Assembly (NCBI GenBank): GCA_026399835.1
Contig: JAPLQE010000013.1
Location: forward strand, 1-64,000
Direction: 5' to 3'
Length of the DNA stretch: 64,000 bases
Origin: Burkholderiales bacterium
GTDB taxonomy: Bacteria > Pseudomonadota > Gammaproteobacteria > Burkholderiales > Burkholderiaceae_E
Part shown: positions 13,035-21,830 of the stretch, piece by piece
How the letters are laid out: every line of letters begins with the position of its first letter
How positions within the stretch are numbered: position 1 is the stretch's first letter
Position numbers and translations under genes: made by a program
Notes under the pieces: model-generated
Told to the model about the DNA's origin: nothing
Databases searched by the model: none
The model's input: the letters and a program-made list of their open reading frames with translations, nothing else

Positions 13035-14929
13035 ACGCCCTCCGCCGCCAGGTCTCGCTCGTGCTGGGCCATCCGGCCCTGTCGATCGCGGTGCTGCTCG
13101 CGCTGTGGTTCGTGCCGGCCTCGGCCGACCGCGCCACGGTGCAGCTGCTGTCCTTCGTGATGATCAACATCCTGCTCGCGCAGAGCATCAACCTGCTGAC
13201 CGGCATCGCCGGCCAGATCTCGCTCGGTCACGCCGGCTTCTTCGCGATCGGCGCCTACGGTTCCGCGGTGCTGACCAAGTCCGCCGGACTGCCGGTGATC
13301 CTCGCCGTGCCGTGCGCGGTCGCGCTCGCCGCCCTGGCCGGCTGGCTGCTCGCGATCCCGGCGGGCCGGGTCAAGGAGTTCTACCTCGCGATGATGACCG
13401 CGGGCTTCGGCCTGCTGACCTACGAGGTCCTCAAGGAGTGGACCGACGTCACCGGCGGCGTGATGGGCCTGAGCGCGGTCGCCTCGCCGACGCTGAAGAA
13501 CCTGGTGGTGCTCGGCGTGCGGCTCGAGGCGCTGGACTACTTCCGCGTGCTGCTGGTGGCCACCGCGGTGGTGCTCTGGCTGCTGCGCAACTTCGTGCAG
13601 TCGATGCACGGTCGCGCGTTCTTCGCGATCCAGGCCAGCGAGATCGCGGCCGGCAGCATCGGCATCCAGCCCGGGGGCACCAAGCGCCGCGCGTACGCGA
13701 TCAGCACCGCGATCGCGGGGCTCGCGGGCGCGTTCTACGCGCACCTCGTCGGCTACCTCGGCCCGGACAGCTTCACGATCCAGCGATCGGTCGAGGTGCT
13801 GGTGATGGCCATCGTCGGCGGCATCGGCACCATCGTCGGCCCGATCCTCGGCGCGATGCTGTTCTCCTGGCTGCCCGAGAAGCTGCAGGCCTTCGCGGCC
13901 TGGCAGTTCATGGTCTACGGCCTGATCCTGATGGGCGTGTTCCTGCTGTTCCGCAAGGGCTTCGCCGGCGCGATCGCCGAGCCGGCGCGCTTCGTGCCGG
14001 CGCGGGCGCTGCGCGACGTGCTGGCGGCCCAGGGCTCGGCCGGAGCCGCGACGGGCAGCCCCGGCGCGTCGGCGGGCACCACGGCCTCGTCGGCGAGCGC
14101 CGCCACCGCGCCGTCGACGGTGACCACGACCGCGGCCGACCTCGACGCCTCACCGATCGTCGAGGTCCGCGACCTCACCAAGCGCTTCGCCGGCCTCGTC
14201 GCCCTCGACGGCGTGTCGCTCGCGCTGCGCCCCGGCCGCATCACCGCGCTGATCGGGCCCAACGGCTCGGGCAAGAGCACGCTGGTGAACGTGGTCAGCG
14301 GCATCTACACCCCGAGCGCGGGGCAGGTGACGCTGCGCGGCCGCGACATCGGCGGACGCTCCAACCCCGAGGTGGCCGCCGCCGGTCTGGTGCGGACCTT
14401 CCAGGATCCGCGCCTGGTGCCGAGCTTCACCGTCCGCGAGAACGTGATGCTGGGCGCGCACCTGAAGCACCGCGGCTCGATGCTCGCGGCGGCGCTGCGC
14501 ACGCCGGCCATGATGCGCGAGGAGCGCGAGACGATCGCGCGGGCCGGCGAGATCATGGCCATCGCGGGCCTCACCGCCGTCGCCGACCAGCTGCTCGAGT
14601 CGCTGCCCTACGGCTACCGGCGCCTCGCCGAGGTGGCGCGCGCGCTGATGGCCGACCCCGAGGTGCTGATGCTCGACGAGCCGGCCGCCGGCCTGTCCGA
14701 GGGCGAGCTCGGCCGGCTCGCCGAGGTGATTCGCTGGGTCCGCGGCCGCGGCAAGGCGGTGCTGCTGATCGAGCATCACATGGACTTCGTCGCCGACCTG
14801 GTCGACGACGTCGTCGTGCTCGACAGCGGCCGCGTCATCTACCGCGGCGACATGCAGGGCATGCGTCGCGACACCGCCGTGATCGAAGCCTACCTGGGCG
14901 TCCAGACCCCGAGGACCGCCGATGCTTGA
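13031..14929 (+). CDS. Fused ABC permease-ATPase (LivM-LivG) of a branched-chain-type importer
   Basis: A 632-residue fusion. Residues about 1-325 are a LivM permease ('INLLTGIAGQISLGHAGFFA', 'VGGIGTIVGPILGA'). Residues about 335-375 are a Ser/Ala/Thr-rich linker. Residues about 377-625 are a LivG ATPase with Walker A 'GPNGSGKSTL', a signature region 'LPYGYRRLAEVARAL', Walker B 'VLMLDEPAAGL' and H-loop 'LLIEHHMDFV'. The canonical LSGGQ is replaced by 'YGYRR', usual for LivG. It starts on an ATGA overlap with livH and overlaps livF by 8 bp. Such fusions are known in Burkholderiales. Confidence 0.92.
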   Translation: MNALRRQVSLVLGHPALSIAVLLALWFVPASADRATVQLLSFVMINILLAQSINLLTGIAGQISLGHAGFFAIGAYGSAVLTKSAGLPVILAVPCAVALAALAGWLLAIPAGRVKEFYLAMMTAGFGLLTYEVLKEWTDVTGGVMGLSAVASPTLKNLVVLGVRLEALDYFRVLLVATAVVLWLLRNFVQSMHGRAFFAIQASEIAAGSIGIQPGGTKRRAYAISTAIAGLAGAFYAHLVGYLGPDSFTIQRSVEVLVMAIVGGIGTIVGPILGAMLFSWLPEKLQAFAAWQFMVYGLILMGVFLLFRKGFAGAIAEPARFVPARALRDVLAAQGSAGAATGSPGASAGTTASSASAATAPSTVTTTAADLDASPIVEVRDLTKRFAGLVALDGVSLALRPGRITALIGPNGSGKSTLVNVVSGIYTPSAGQVTLRGRDIGGRSNPEVAAAGLVRTFQDPRLVPSFTVRENVMLGAHLKHRGSMLAAALRTPAMMREERETIARAGEIMAIAGLTAVADQLLESLPYGYRRLAEVARALMADPEVLMLDEPAAGLSEGELGRLAEVIRWVRGRGKAVLLIEHHMDFVADLVDDVVVLDSGRVIYRGDMQGMRRDTAVIEAYLGVQTPRTADA

Positions 14930-15632
14930 GCTCAACGAAGTCGATGTCGCCTACGGCAACATCCAGGCCCTGCACGGCGTCACGCTGACCGCGCGCCCCG
15001 GGCAGATCACCGCGGTGCTCGGCGCCAACGGCGCGGGCAAGTCCTCGCTGCTCAAGGCGATCTCCGGCCTCGCGCCGGTCACCGCCGGCACGATCCGCAT
15101 CGACGGCACCGACATCGGCCGGCTGCCCGCGCACAAGCGCGCGCGGCTCGGCGTGTCGCTCGCGATGGAGGGGCGGCGGCTGTTCCGCACGATGACCGTC
15201 GAGGAGAACCTGTCGATCGCCTGGAGCTTCGGGCCGCGGCGCACGCCGTTCCCGCAGGCGCTCGAGCGCGTGTTCGCGGCGTTCCCCATCCTCGAGGAGC
15301 GGCGCTCGGGCACGTCCGGCATGCTGTCCGGCGGCCAGCAGCAGATGCTGATCCTCTCGTCCGTGACGATCCGCGAGCCGGCGTTCATGCTGCTCGACGA
15401 GCCCTCGCTCGGCCTCGCACCGATCATCGTCCAGCAGATCTTCGACTTCATCACCGCCTACTCGCGCGAGCGCCAGACCACGGTGGTGCTCGCCGAGCAG
15501 ATGGCCGCGATGGCGCTGCAGGTCGCGCACCAGGGCTTCGTGCTGCGCCACGGCCGCGTGATCATGGGCGGCAGCAGCCAGGCGCTGGCCGACGCGGACA
15601 TCGTCGCGCAGCTGTCGGCGGCGTACCTGTGA
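14922..15632 (+). CDS. Branched-chain-type ABC transporter ATP-binding protein, LivF family
   Basis: Second ATPase of the importer, 236 residues. Walker A 'GANGAGKSSL', the LivF-typical 'MEGRRLFRTMTVEENL', signature 'LSGGQQQMLI', Walker B 'FMLLDEPSLGL' and 'VVLAEQMAAMAL' are all present. It overlaps the end of the livM-livG fusion. Its own stop overlaps the GTG of the following hydrolase, so the hydrolase is part of the same transcript. Confidence 0.94.
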   Translation: MLELNEVDVAYGNIQALHGVTLTARPGQITAVLGANGAGKSSLLKAISGLAPVTAGTIRIDGTDIGRLPAHKRARLGVSLAMEGRRLFRTMTVEENLSIAWSFGPRRTPFPQALERVFAAFPILEERRSGTSGMLSGGQQQMLILSSVTIREPAFMLLDEPSLGLAPIIVQQIFDFITAYSRERQTTVVLAEQMAAMALQVAHQGFVLRHGRVIMGGSSQALADADIVAQLSAAYL

Positions 15633-16561
15633 GCGGGGCGGCGATGGCGGGCGGCGCGGGGACGGCGGGGAAGGAGGGGGCCGTCACCGTGCGCCGCGAC
15701 GACGTGCTCTTCGACGGCGACGACGTGAAGCTGCACGGCTGGCTCTACCGGCCCGCCGGCGACGCCGCGGCCCCGCGCCCCGCGATCGTGCTCGCCCACG
15801 GCTTCTCCGCCGTGATGGAGATGGGCCTCGACCACTACGCCCGCGCGTTCGCCGAAGCCGGCTTCGTCTGCCTGGCCTACGACCACCGTGGCTACGGCCG
15901 CAGCGGCGGCTGGCCGCGGCTCGAGACCAACCCGTGGCTGCAGGTCGAGGACACGCGCGCCGCGATCTCGTTCGTGCGCACGCTGCCCGGGGTCGATGCC
16001 GCGCGCATCGGCCTGTGGGGCACCAGCTACTCCGGCGGCCATACGCTGACCGTCGCCGCGCTCGACCGGCGCGTGGCCTGCGTGGTGTCGCAGGTGCCGC
16101 TGGTCTCGGGCTCGCGCACCTTCGACAGCTGGGTGCCCGCCGACCGCCGCGAGCGCTTCATGAAGCGCCTGGCCGACGACCGCGACGCCCGCGCCCGCGG
16201 CGTGCCGCCGGGCCTGACGCCCGCCGGCGTGCCCGGCTCCGAGACCGAGGAGTGGGCGCGCGCGGTCGACCCGGCCGGGACCGTGTACCCGAACGCGGTC
16301 ACGCTGCGCAGCCTGGAGCTGATGCGCGCCTACGAGCCGATCGCATTCGTCGCGCGGATCGCGCCGACGCCGCTGCTGATGATCGTCGCCGACCGCGACA
16401 CGCAGACGCCGGTGGCCTGGCAGCTCGAGGCCTTCGAGTTCGCTGCCGAGCCCAAGAAGCTGGTCACGCTGCCGGGACGGCACTACGACCCGTACATGGG
16501 TCAGCTCGCGGCGTCGACGGCGGCGGCGCGCGACTGGTTCGTCGGGCATCTGGGGCACTGA
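15629..16561 (+). CDS. Alpha/beta hydrolase
   Basis: Alpha/beta-hydrolase of 310 residues. The nucleophile serine is in 'GLWGTSYSGGH', the oxyanion region in 'VLAHGFSAVMEMG', a tyrosine/arginine stretch in 'YDHRGYGRSGG', the acid in 'MIVADRDTQTP' and the histidine in 'LPGRHYDPY'. It resembles the dienelactone hydrolase / X-Pro dipeptidase-like group. GTG at 15629 overlaps the livF stop. As the last gene of the importer operon it probably hydrolyses an ester or amide form of the transported compound, which is inference from position. Confidence 0.85.
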   Translation: MSGAAMAGGAGTAGKEGAVTVRRDDVLFDGDDVKLHGWLYRPAGDAAAPRPAIVLAHGFSAVMEMGLDHYARAFAEAGFVCLAYDHRGYGRSGGWPRLETNPWLQVEDTRAAISFVRTLPGVDAARIGLWGTSYSGGHTLTVAALDRRVACVVSQVPLVSGSRTFDSWVPADRRERFMKRLADDRDARARGVPPGLTPAGVPGSETEEWARAVDPAGTVYPNAVTLRSLELMRAYEPIAFVARIAPTPLLMIVADRDTQTPVAWQLEAFEFAAEPKKLVTLPGRHYDPYMGQLAASTAAARDWFVGHLGH

Positions 16562-16576
16562 AGGGCACCGCGACGC

Positions 16577-17200
16577 TCAGTACCGCCCCTCTCCCGCCGC
16601 CGGCTTCGTCCGACCCACCCGCGTGTAGTACGCCTCGGGAATCGCATCCGCCGTCTTGTAGAAGTGCCAGTGGCAGGGCTTGCTCGCGTCGGGCTCGAAG
16701 TCGGTGACCCACAGCGGATGCCCGCCCCATTCCATCGGCAGGATCTCGTTCATCGCGCAGTGCGTGCAGTAGTAGGGCACGTCGGTGCGGCCCCAGCTCC
16801 AGTCGTGCGGCTGCTGCGTGACGCCGAACGAATACGGCGCGCCGAGCCGCGACGGCGTGCCGTCCACCGGGTCGCCGCGCCGCATCCGGCCGCCGCTGCC
16901 GCAGGGGTCCATCCGAATCGAGAAGCGGTGCTCGTCCTCGGTGATGCCCAGCGCCCCGTCCTGCTTCGGGCCGCCGTGGTGGGCGCGCATGATCTCCGCG
17001 GTCACCGCGACGCGCTCGGGCACGGTCATGCCGAGGAAGCCCTTCCAGCTGCGGCGCAGCATCCAGGTCTCCTGGCTCGAGCGCAGCACCTCGCCGACCG
17101 CGTCCTCGCCCCAGCGCTTGGCGATCTGCGTCTGCATGTCCCAGACCCAGTCGCAGAACAGGTCGTGCAGGCTCTTGCCCTCGTCCCGTTGCGGGGGCAG
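16577..17200 (-). CDS. Conserved protein of unknown function, Cys/His-rich C-terminus
   Basis: About 207 residues. I do not recognise a named family. Visible features: an acidic/aromatic N-terminus ('LHDLFCDWVWDMQ'), 'PCGSGGRMRRGD', a 'YYCTHCAMNE' CxxC pair and 'PCHWHFYK', suggesting a metal or cofactor site. There is no signal peptide. No ATG, GTG or TTG occurs in frame before the conserved start. CTG at 17200 has a GAGGG site 5 nt upstream; another CTG at 17212 overlaps the stop of the hydrolase. It lies downstream of the hydrolase and the LLM monooxygenase and is probably cotranscribed. Confidence 0.7.
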   Translation of the reverse strand: MPPQRDEGKSLHDLFCDWVWDMQTQIAKRWGEDAVGEVLRSSQETWMLRRSWKGFLGMTVPERVAVTAEIMRAHHGGPKQDGALGITEDEHRFSIRMDPCGSGGRMRRGDPVDGTPSRLGAPYSFGVTQQPHDWSWGRTDVPYYCTHCAMNEILPMEWGGHPLWVTDFEPDASKPCHWHFYKTADAIPEAYYTRVGRTKPAAGEGRY

Positions 17201-17208
17201 CGCGGCCC

Positions 17209-18000
17209 TCAGGCCGGCCGCGCGCCCGCGAAGTCGTCGATCGCGGCCGCGGTCTCGGCGGCGGCCTCCTGCGGGATCATGTGTCCCGAGCGCACCATCC
17301 GCACGCGCGCATCGGGCATCGCCGCCGCGAACGCATCGAGGTAGCCGCGGCCCATCAGCGCGTCCTGCGTGCCGCCCACCACCAGCGTCGGCGCGGTCAC
17401 CCGGTAGAGGCGGTGCTTCAGGCCCTTGTCCGGGATCGGCCACATCAGCTTGGCCGCCGCGATCAGCGCCTGGCGCCGGCGCAGGATCGCCTCGGTCTGC
17501 GCGGCCGGGTCGGGCAGCGGCGCGTTGAACGCGGTCGCCGCCTCGCCGCCCGGGTCCGCGTACAGCAGCTTGGTCAGCGCGCCCGGGGTGAGGCCGAAGA
17601 TGTCGTCGAGCGGTGCCTCGTCCTGCCACAGGCCGTAGGGCGCCAGCAGCACCAGGCGGTCGACGCGCCGGCGAAAGAGCGCGGCATATTCGGCCGCGGC
17701 CGCCCCGCCGAAGTCGTGGCCGGTGAGCGCGACGCGCTCCAGGCCGAGCGCATCCAGCAACTCGTCGAGCCAGACCGACAGGTCGTAGAACGAGCGGATC
17801 CGCTCCAGGCCCTCGCTCGCGCCGTAGCCGGGCAGCTTCGGCGCGATCACCTCGTGCGTGCGCGCGAGCGCGTCGACCAGCGGCGCCGACCATTCGAGCC
17901 CGAAGGCGCCGTGCAGGTAGACCAGCGGCGCACCGCGACCGTGGCGCTCGACCTCGGCGGCGAACCCGTTGCCGGGCAGCGTGATCGTGCCGGCCATCAT
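17209..18000 (-). CDS. Alpha/beta hydrolase
   Basis: Compact alpha/beta-hydrolase of 263 residues. 'LVYLHGAFGLEW' forms the oxyanion region. The nucleophile elbow is 'LTGHDFGGAAA', with Asp in the usual serine position (GHDFGG, as in haloalkane dehalogenases and epoxide hydrolases). The acid is near 'VVGGTQDALM' and the histidine in 'VRSGHMIPQEA'. ATG at 18000 overlaps the stop of the LLM gene (ATGA). An Asp nucleophile would favour C-X or epoxide hydrolysis over ester hydrolysis; this is inference from the elbow motif. Confidence 0.82.
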   Translation of the reverse strand: MMAGTITLPGNGFAAEVERHGRGAPLVYLHGAFGLEWSAPLVDALARTHEVIAPKLPGYGASEGLERIRSFYDLSVWLDELLDALGLERVALTGHDFGGAAAAEYAALFRRRVDRLVLLAPYGLWQDEAPLDDIFGLTPGALTKLLYADPGGEAATAFNAPLPDPAAQTEAILRRRQALIAAAKLMWPIPDKGLKHRLYRVTAPTLVVGGTQDALMGRGYLDAFAAAMPDARVRMVRSGHMIPQEAAAETAAAIDDFAGARPA

Positions 18001-19229
18001 GCGGCTCCCAGCGGCGCGATCGCGCGGGGCACGCGCGGCTGCTTGAGCGCGGTCGGCCACCAGTGGTCCTCCCACTGGTCGTCCCACAGGTGCTTGAGGT
18101 GCGGCGTCACCTCGGTGGCGATGCGGCGCAGGTTCACCATCACCTTGTCGTGCGGCATGTCGCCGAACTGCGCGAGGATGCCGAGGTGGCCGACGTTCAG
18201 CGTGCGCGACAGGTCCTCGAGCTGCTCGGTCACGCGCTTGGCGGTGCCCGCGATCACGGTGCCGCGCTCGATCATCTCGGCCCAGGTGGTGTCGATGATC
18301 TTCGGGCCCTTCTGCTGGCTCTCCATGCCCAGCTTGATGGTGTTCAGCGTCCGGTAGCCGGGCGCCTCGACGAAGCCGCCGTAGACGTGCTACGTCTTGT
18401 TGAAGAACCACTCGGCATGCGCGCCGTACAGGTCGGCGGCCTGCTGGTCGGAGTCGGCGACCGCGACGAACTGCACGAAGCCCGCCTGGTACGGGTTGCG
18501 CGGCAGCCCCTTGCGGTCGAGCGTCTCCCAGAAGCCGTCCATGAACACCTTCGCGCGCTTGTAGCCCGAGAAGGACAGGTAGCTGTAGAGGAAGCCGTTG
18601 TCGGCGCAGTAGTCCCAGGTCTCGACCGAGCCGCCGCCGGGGATCCACACCGGCGGATGCGGGCGCTGGATGGGCTTGGGCCAGCAGTTCACGTAGCGCA
18701 TCTGCGTGAACTCGCCGTTGAAGGCGAACACGTCGTTGCGCTTCCAGGCCTCGAGGATCAGGCGCACGCCCTCGTAGTACTTCTCGCGCAGCGTCGTGGG
18801 CACCTCGCCGTACGCGTAGTTGGTGTCCATGCTCGTGCCCACCGGGAAGCCCGCGACCAGCCGACCGCCCGAGATGCAGTCGATCATCGCGAACTCCTCG
18901 GCGATGCGCACCGGCGGGTTGTACAGCGCCACCGAGTTGCCGAGCACGACGATCGCCGCATCGCGCGTGCGGCGCGCGAGCGAGCCGGCGATGATGTTCG
19001 GCGAGGGCATCAGGCCGTAGCCGTTGGCATGGTGCTCGTTCACGCAGATGCCGTCGAAGCCCAGCTCGGCGGCGTACTCGAGCTGGTCCATGTACTCGTT
19101 GTAGAGCGCGTGCCCCTTGACCGGGTCGAACAGCTCGCCCGGGATGTCGACCCACACCGAGCGGTGCTTCTGCGGGAAGTCCATCGGCAGGTGCCGATAG
19201 GGCATCAGGTTGAACGACATGAACTTCAC
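17997..19229 (-). pseudogene. LLM-class flavin-dependent monooxygenase, interrupted by an in-frame TAG
   Basis: Luciferase-like monooxygenase (F420/FMN bacterial-luciferase fold). The frame runs from MKFMSFNLMPYRHLPMDFP through 'GICVNEHHANGYG', 'AMIDCISGGRLVAGFPVG' and 'AEWFFNKT', meets TAG at 18390-18392, and resumes in the same frame with 'HVYGGFVEAPGYRT' and 'IAQFGDMPHDKV' to 17997. Conservation on both sides is undisturbed, so a single base change such as TTG or CAG to TAG explains it. The alternatives are a sequencing error, or readthrough. A truncated product would have 279 residues and lack the C-terminal part of the barrel; reinitiation at ATG 18326 is possible. Confidence 0.85.
18390..18392 (-). 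other. Premature amber codon inside the LLM monooxygenase gene
   Basis: Plus-strand CTA, TAG on the coding strand. The flanking codons read FFNKT before and HVYGGF after, one continuous reading frame with no shift in either direction. This is the only defect seen in the 410-codon frame. Confidence 0.85.
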
Positions 19230-19371
19230 GGGGTCTCCTCCTGGTCCTGCCTTGTTTTCCCCATTCTGGTCCGCCGGGCATGCGACAGCAATACCGGTCG
19301 GTAGCCGTTTCTCCGGGCGGGCCGGCCCCCCTGGCGGGGCGGAGGAACTTGGAACGACAGGGAGGCGGGCG

Positions 19372-20130
19372 CTATGCGTGCGGGCGATGCCCGCAGACCG
19401 GGCAGCCCGGGTCGCGCGGCACGCGGATCCGGTCGATCGACATCGTGCGGGTGTCGATCAGCAGCAGGTGCCCCGTCATCGGCGTGCCGAAGCCGCCGGC
19501 GACCTTCAGTGCCTCGGCCGCCTGCATGGTGCCGACGATGCCGGTGAGCGGCGCGAATACGCCCATGGTGGCGCAGCGCACTGCCTCGACGTCCTGGCCG
19601 TCGGGGAACAGGCAGTGGTAGCAGGGCGAGTCGGCACGGCGGGTGTCGAACACCGCGAGCTGGCCGTCGAAGCGGATGGCCGCGCCCGAGACCAGCGGCA
19701 CGCCGGCCTCGACGCAGGCGCGGTTGACCGCGTGCCGGGTGGCGAAGTTGTCGCAGCAGTCGAGCACGACCGTGGCGCGGGCGACCGCGGCACGCAGCGC
19801 GTCGCCCTCGAGCCGGGTCGCGATCGCCTCGACCTCGATCTCGGGGTTCATCTCCAGCAGCGAGCGCCGGCCGGACTCGGCCTTGCCGAGCCCCACGCGG
19901 TCGTCGCGGTGCAGCACCTGACGCTGCAGGTTCGTCAGGTCGACGGTGTCGCCGTCGGCGAGCAGGATGCGGCCCACGCCGGCCGACGCGAGGTACAGGG
20001 CGGCCGGTGAGCCCAGGCCGCCCGCGCCGACCACCAGCGCGGTCGAGGCCAGCAGGCGCTCCTGGGCCTCGACGCCCATCTCGTCGAGCAGGATGTGCCG
20101 GCTGTAGCGAAGGAGCTGGGCATCGTTCAT
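19372..20130 (-). CDS. moeB: HesA/MoeB/ThiF family adenylyltransferase
   Basis: E1-like enzyme of 252 residues that adenylates the C-terminal Gly of a sulfur-carrier protein (MoaD or ThiS). The nucleotide-binding 'VGAGGLGSPAALYLASAGVG', 'LADGDTVDLTNLQRQ', and zinc pairs 'CYHC' and 'CPVC' are visible. 'VRCATMGVFAPLTG' is the family's conserved region after the first zinc pair. Start ATG 20130 gives MNDAQLLRYSRHILL, the usual N-terminus; upstream in-frame residues are Pro/Arg-rich noise. MoeB and ThiF cannot be told apart reliably; many betaproteobacteria have one bifunctional copy beside ctpA and gpmA, as here. Confidence 0.88.
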   Translation of the reverse strand: MNDAQLLRYSRHILLDEMGVEAQERLLASTALVVGAGGLGSPAALYLASAGVGRILLADGDTVDLTNLQRQVLHRDDRVGLGKAESGRRSLLEMNPEIEVEAIATRLEGDALRAAVARATVVLDCCDNFATRHAVNRACVEAGVPLVSGAAIRFDGQLAVFDTRRADSPCYHCLFPDGQDVEAVRCATMGVFAPLTGIVGTMQAAEALKVAGGFGTPMTGHLLLIDTRTMSIDRIRVPRDPGCPVCGHRPHA

Positions 20131-20184
20131 GGCGTCGGGTGGTGCAGGTCGTGCGGCGGGCGGGCGGGCACCGCGCAAACGGAA

Positions 20185-20207
20185 AGGGCGGCCACGACGG
20201 CCGCCCT
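20185..20207 (-). terminator. Hairpin downstream of the S41 protease gene
   Basis: Perfect 9-bp GC-rich stem (AGGGCGGCC pairing with its complement) around a 5-nt loop. On the minus strand it is followed by TTCCGTTT. It lies between the protease stop (20255) and moeB (20130), fitting a minus-strand terminator or attenuator. The T-run is short, so strength is uncertain. Confidence 0.6.
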
Positions 20208-20220
20208 CCGGTCGGACACG

Positions 20221-20248
20221 GGACGGCGCCCTGCGGGGCGCGCCGTCC
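20221..20248 (-). terminator. Second hairpin downstream of the S41 protease gene
   Basis: A 9-bp stem (GGACGGCGC with its complement) closes a 10-nt GC-rich loop, starting just after the protease stop codon. It is in tandem with the hairpin at 20185-20207. No T-run follows, so it may only protect the 3' end. Confidence 0.45.
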
Positions 20249-20254
20249 GTGCGT

Positions 20255-21679
20255 TCACTTCGACGCGGGCTTGGCCGGCTCCTTGGAGTCGGCGGCGGCC
20301 ACGGTGTCCTTCTTGGCGACCTGCACCGGCTGGCCCTTCAGGTGGTTCATCGCCTGCTGGAGCTGGTAGTCGTCGGGCGCGCCGAACTCGATCGGCTTGC
20401 GGTCGCGCAGCTTCTCGTTGACCTGGTCGCCGGGCTTCGGTACGGACGGCTTGTCTTCCTTGTCCTTGTCGTTCGACAGGTGACGCGTGAGGTCGGCCTC
20501 GCGGACGCGGAACTGGGAGATGTCGCCGTCGGGGGTCTCTTCGACGAAGAAGTCGGGGGTGATGCCCTTGGCCTGGATCGAGCGGCCGGCCGGCGTGTAG
20601 TAGCGCGCCGTGGTCAGCTTGATCGCGGTGTTGTTGGTCAGCGGCAGGATCGACTGCACCGAGCCCTTGCCGAAGGTCTGCGTGCCGATCACGACCGCAC
20701 GCTTGTGGTCCTGCAGCGCGCCGGCGACGATCTCGGACGCCGAGGCGGAGCCGGCGTTGACCAGCACGACCATCGGCACGTTCTTCACCCAGCCCGGCAG
20801 CTTCGACAGGATGTCCTCGCGGCTGCCGCGCATGTAGTCCTCGGGGCTGGCGATGTACTTGCGCTTGGCGTCCTCGGTGCGGCCGTCGGTGGACACGACC
20901 AGCGTCTTCTGCGGCAGGAAGGCCGCCGACACGCCGACCGCGCCGTGCAGCAGGCCGCCCGGATCGTTGCGCAGGTCGAGCACCAGGCCCTTCATCGGGC
21001 CCTGCTTGTCGAGCGTGCCCAGGTGCCGGACCATGTTGTCGACGGTCATCTCCTGGAACTGGGTCAGGCGCACGTAGCCGTAGCCCGGCTCGATGACCTT
21101 GGAGCGGACCGACTGGACGCGGATCACGTCGCGCACCAGCGTCACGACGATCGGGCGCGACTCGCCCTTGCGGCTCAGCGTCAGCGTGACCGGGCTCTTC
21201 GGCTTGCCCCGCATCAGCTTGACCGCGTCGTTGAGCGGCATGCCCTTGGTGGGCTTCTCGTCGATCTTGATGATCAGGTCGCCAGCCTTGACGCCGGCAC
21301 GGAAGGCTGGGGTGTCCTCGATCGGGGAGACCACCTTGACGAAGCCGTCCTCGGTGCCGACCTCGATGCCCAGGCCGCCGAACTCGCCCTGGGTGCCGAC
21401 CTGCAGCTCCTTGAAGGCGTCGGCGTCGAGGAACGCCGAGTGCGGATCCAGGCCGGTGACCATGCCGCTGATCGCTTCCTGGATCAGCTTCTTGTCCTCG
21501 ACCGGCTCGACGTAGAACGCCTTGATGGCGCCGAAGACGTCGGAGAACTGCCTGAGGTCCTCGAGCGGGAGCGCGGAGCGCGCGTCGCGCTGCGCCACCG
21601 CGGTGACGCCCAGGCTGATCAGGACGCCGGCGATGGCGCCGGCGCTGAGAAGGGCAAGAGGCTTGAACTTGGTGTTCAT
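20255..21679 (-). CDS. ctpA: S41 family C-terminal processing peptidase
   Basis: Periplasmic, membrane-anchored serine protease of 474 residues that trims C-termini of envelope proteins. N-terminal signal anchor (MNTKFKPLALLSAGAIAGVL), PDZ domain at about residues 90-175 ('EFGGLGIEVG', 'RAGVKAGDLI'), protease core with Ser in 'VNAGSASASEIVAGAL' and Lys in 'QTFGKGSVQ'. The C-terminus is Lys/Ala-rich. The ATG at 21679 is chosen because it begins directly at the signal sequence. The moeB-ctpA-gpmA order is common in betaproteobacteria. Confidence 0.94.
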   Translation of the reverse strand: MNTKFKPLALLSAGAIAGVLISLGVTAVAQRDARSALPLEDLRQFSDVFGAIKAFYVEPVEDKKLIQEAISGMVTGLDPHSAFLDADAFKELQVGTQGEFGGLGIEVGTEDGFVKVVSPIEDTPAFRAGVKAGDLIIKIDEKPTKGMPLNDAVKLMRGKPKSPVTLTLSRKGESRPIVVTLVRDVIRVQSVRSKVIEPGYGYVRLTQFQEMTVDNMVRHLGTLDKQGPMKGLVLDLRNDPGGLLHGAVGVSAAFLPQKTLVVSTDGRTEDAKRKYIASPEDYMRGSREDILSKLPGWVKNVPMVVLVNAGSASASEIVAGALQDHKRAVVIGTQTFGKGSVQSILPLTNNTAIKLTTARYYTPAGRSIQAKGITPDFFVEETPDGDISQFRVREADLTRHLSNDKDKEDKPSVPKPGDQVNEKLRDRKPIEFGAPDDYQLQQAMNHLKGQPVQVAKKDTVAAADSKEPAKPASK

Positions 21680-21830
21680 CTCGAGGACGCCGACGTGGCA
21701 GGCCGCTGGCCCGAATGCGGGCGCCAGACCGGGGTTGCCACTTTTCCATGTCGAGTATACGCATGCGCGCACGGCTTGAAAGGCGGCCGTGCTGGCAGGG
21801 TGGGGAAAACCCCCGCCCCGCCGATCGGCG

